A DNA stretch of 6,842 nt from an uncultured bacterium. Lineage in GTDB: Bacteria > Verrucomicrobiota > Kiritimatiellia > CAIKKV01. Made by a program: the position numbers and the translations under genes. Positions 5,573-6,842 of the stretch are shown in pieces. How positions within the stretch are numbered: the stretch's first letter is position 1; the number at the start of each line of letters is the position of its first letter. Under the pieces are notes generated by a model. The model was not told where the DNA came from. It saw only the letters and a list, made by a program, of their open reading frames with translations, and did not search any database. The stretch is from positions 1 to 6,842 of the forward strand of contig CAIKKV010000611.1 in assembly GCA_903828035.1 (NCBI GenBank). The letters run 5' to 3'.

Positions 5573-6842
5573 CTACTTCTGCGGGGGCAATCCAACGGCC
5601 TTGCGCAGGACCGGCGACTCCTCCCACAAGAGGGTGGCGGAGTTTGTCAGCTCCGCCGTGAAATTGACCATCCGGTTGCTCGCAAACGCGTAGGAATACG
5701 GAAGCATCTGCATCGGCCACTCCGCTTTCGTGGGCTGGAACAGGCTGTGCAAGACGGTCACCTCGCGCACCTTCGCCACCACCGTATCGGGCGTCGCCTC
5801 CATGGCCAGCACGCATAGATCCGACCTTTCCAACTGCTTTCGCAGATCGGCCAGCCAGGCATCGGAGGGCATTTCCCCGAACATCAGGATATAGCCGTTC
5901 AGGTAATACTGGCCGGCCGTCTTGATCAACCACTCGCCCGTCAGACGCGGATTGTACCCCAGATAAACCACCGGCATGAGCCGTTTGCGGTGATACTGGG
6001 TGAACATCCGGATGAATGACAGCTCCAGGCCGGGAACGCCTCCGACGAAGCCGTCCGGGGACTGACGGAACCACGGGGGGCACACGGCGGACAAGGTCCG
6101 CATTCCATCCTTCAGCTCATCCAGCAACCGGTCGCCATCCTTCAACGAGTTCTGGTTGGGAATCGCCAGCAAAATGGGGAGAGGGCCCGCCGACAGCCCC
6201 TTGACCACGACCTGGGCCTGACCCGGCAAAGGCGAAAACGGCGATATGCCCCACCACCCGTTCATCAGGTCGGGCGGAATCGTCACCGGGGCATCGAACA
6301 TGGGCTTTCCATCCAGATACCCCATGGCCCCGTCCCCGACCACTTCCAGGCGCAGCGTGAAGGTCCGCTCCGGATAACGCCACGGCCTGACCTCGTTGGC
6401 CAGCAGATTCCCGTTTTTCCACACCTGAAGGAACAGGTTGGCCTTTTCAAACCCGAAGCGGATCATCGTTGTCGGGCCGCGCCGCGCATAGAGCCAGAAA
6501 AAGCCGTGCACCTCCTCCAGCGTGCCCTGCACAAAGCCATTCCGCAGCCCTTCCGAGCCGCACAACCGCAGGTAGGCCTCGGTCTGGGTTTTCTCGGCGC
6601 GCAGGTACAGGCGCCCCATGCGGGTCGGGATTTCGCCGCTTGAGCTGATCCAGTTATCGGACACCTTCCCCTCCTCGATAAAGTTCTCCTGGATGATTTT
6701 TTCCGGGGGAAGCATCTTGGCGTATCGCCTGCGAATGCGGGGGTCCGGGTCGCCCGTGGCGGTCGCGAGAATAAACGGCATGAGGATGCCCGACTCGGGG
6801 GCGGCCAGCAGCTCCGTCGACGTCAGCAGGTCGGCAAAGGCC
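5573..6842 (-). CDS. concanavalin-like beta-sandwich plus TIM-barrel-like (GH18-reminiscent) protein, C-terminal part cut by right edge
   Basis: The frame is open to the right edge: a Met codon at 6781-6779 is preceded in frame by 20 more sense codons (AFADLLTSTELLAAPES...) with no stop, so the start probably lies outside the window. Counting from that Met there are 402 residues. Residues about 32-197 look like a LamG/DUF1080-type jelly roll: an opening NFIEEGKVSDNW, a GRLYLRAE strand, a YLDGKPMFD turn (155-163) and a closing strand VVVKGLSAGP. Residues about 200-402 show alternating beta/alpha elements. LSAVCPPWFRQSPDG (230-244) resembles the SP.WF...DG strand of GH18-type barrels; RLMPVVYLGYN, NGYILMFGE (295-303) and VTVLHSLF (341-348) could be later strands. 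The GH18 DxxDxDxE motif is not kept. The family is not recognised with certainty; a glycan-binding or glycoside-hydrolase-like protein related to the neighbouring polysaccharide genes is the best guess. No signal peptide is visible because the N-terminus is missing. Confidence 0.7.
   Translation of the reverse strand, partial: AFADLLTSTELLAAPESGILMPFILATATGDPDPRIRRRYAKMLPPEKIIQENFIEEGKVSDNWISSSGEIPTRMGRLYLRAEKTQTEAYLRLCGSEGLRNGFVQGTLEEVHGFFWLYARRGPTTMIRFGFEKANLFLQVWKNGNLLANEVRPWRYPERTFTLRLEVVGDGAMGYLDGKPMFDAPVTIPPDLMNGWWGISPFSPLPGQAQVVVKGLSAGPLPILLAIPNQNSLKDGDRLLDELKDGMRTLSAVCPPWFRQSPDGFVGGVPGLELSFIRMFTQYHRKRLMPVVYLGYNPRLTGEWLIKTAGQYYLNGYILMFGEMPSDAWLADLRKQLERSDLCVLAMEATPDTVVAKVREVTVLHSLFQPTKAEWPMQMLPYSYAFASNRMVNFTAELTNSATLLWEESPVLRKAVGLPPQK

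Noticed and set aside
6779..6781. ATG as start of the right-hand - strand gene
   Set aside because: Twenty sense codons precede it in frame to the window edge, no ribosome site stands before it and no signal peptide follows it; it is more likely an internal Met.

Overview
This is a GC-rich window from a didermic (Gram-negative) bacterium. The evidence for an outer membrane is a large protein that ends in a beta-barrel with a terminal phenylalanine, together with secreted proteins carrying Sec signal peptides. The phylum cannot be fixed from the sequence. The mosaic domain architectures would suit a PVC-type lineage (Verrucomicrobiota/Kiritimatiellota) or a deltaproteobacterial relative, but that is only an impression.

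Layout. Four genes run left to right on the + strand and look like one transcription unit. (1) The C-terminal part of an AlgI-like MBOAT O-acyltransferase runs off the left edge (3-872). (2) A 92-residue single-pass membrane protein follows (888-1166). (3) A secreted SGNH/GDSL hydrolase of the DUF459 type (1163-1879) overlaps it by ATGA. (4) After a 79-bp gap holding a GC-rich hairpin comes a 1189-residue protein (1959-5528). It consists of a signal peptide, about ten TPR-like repeats, a PgaB-like polysaccharide-deacetylase domain whose catalytic motifs are degenerate, a short helical segment and a C-terminal outer-membrane beta-barrel. A convergent gene on the - strand (5573 to beyond the right edge) encodes the C-terminal part of a protein with a concanavalin-like beta-sandwich and a TIM-barrel-like domain faintly reminiscent of GH18. 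The two convergent stops are 44 bp apart.

How they may work together (inference). The set resembles a synthase-dependent exopolysaccharide system. The MBOAT protein would pass acetyl groups across the inner membrane, the small anchor protein and the SGNH enzyme would place them on a polymer in the periplasm, and the TPR/deacetylase-like/barrel protein would guide the polymer through the outer membrane. This differs from the textbook Pga, Bcs and Alg systems in two ways. The PgaA-like scaffold/porin and the PgaB-like domain are fused in one chain, and the PgaB-like domain appears to have lost its metal-binding and catalytic residues, suggesting that it binds or guides glycan rather than deacetylating it. 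No glycosyltransferase/synthase gene lies in the window, so the polymer is unknown. No RNA gene, insertion sequence, CRISPR array or integrase was seen.
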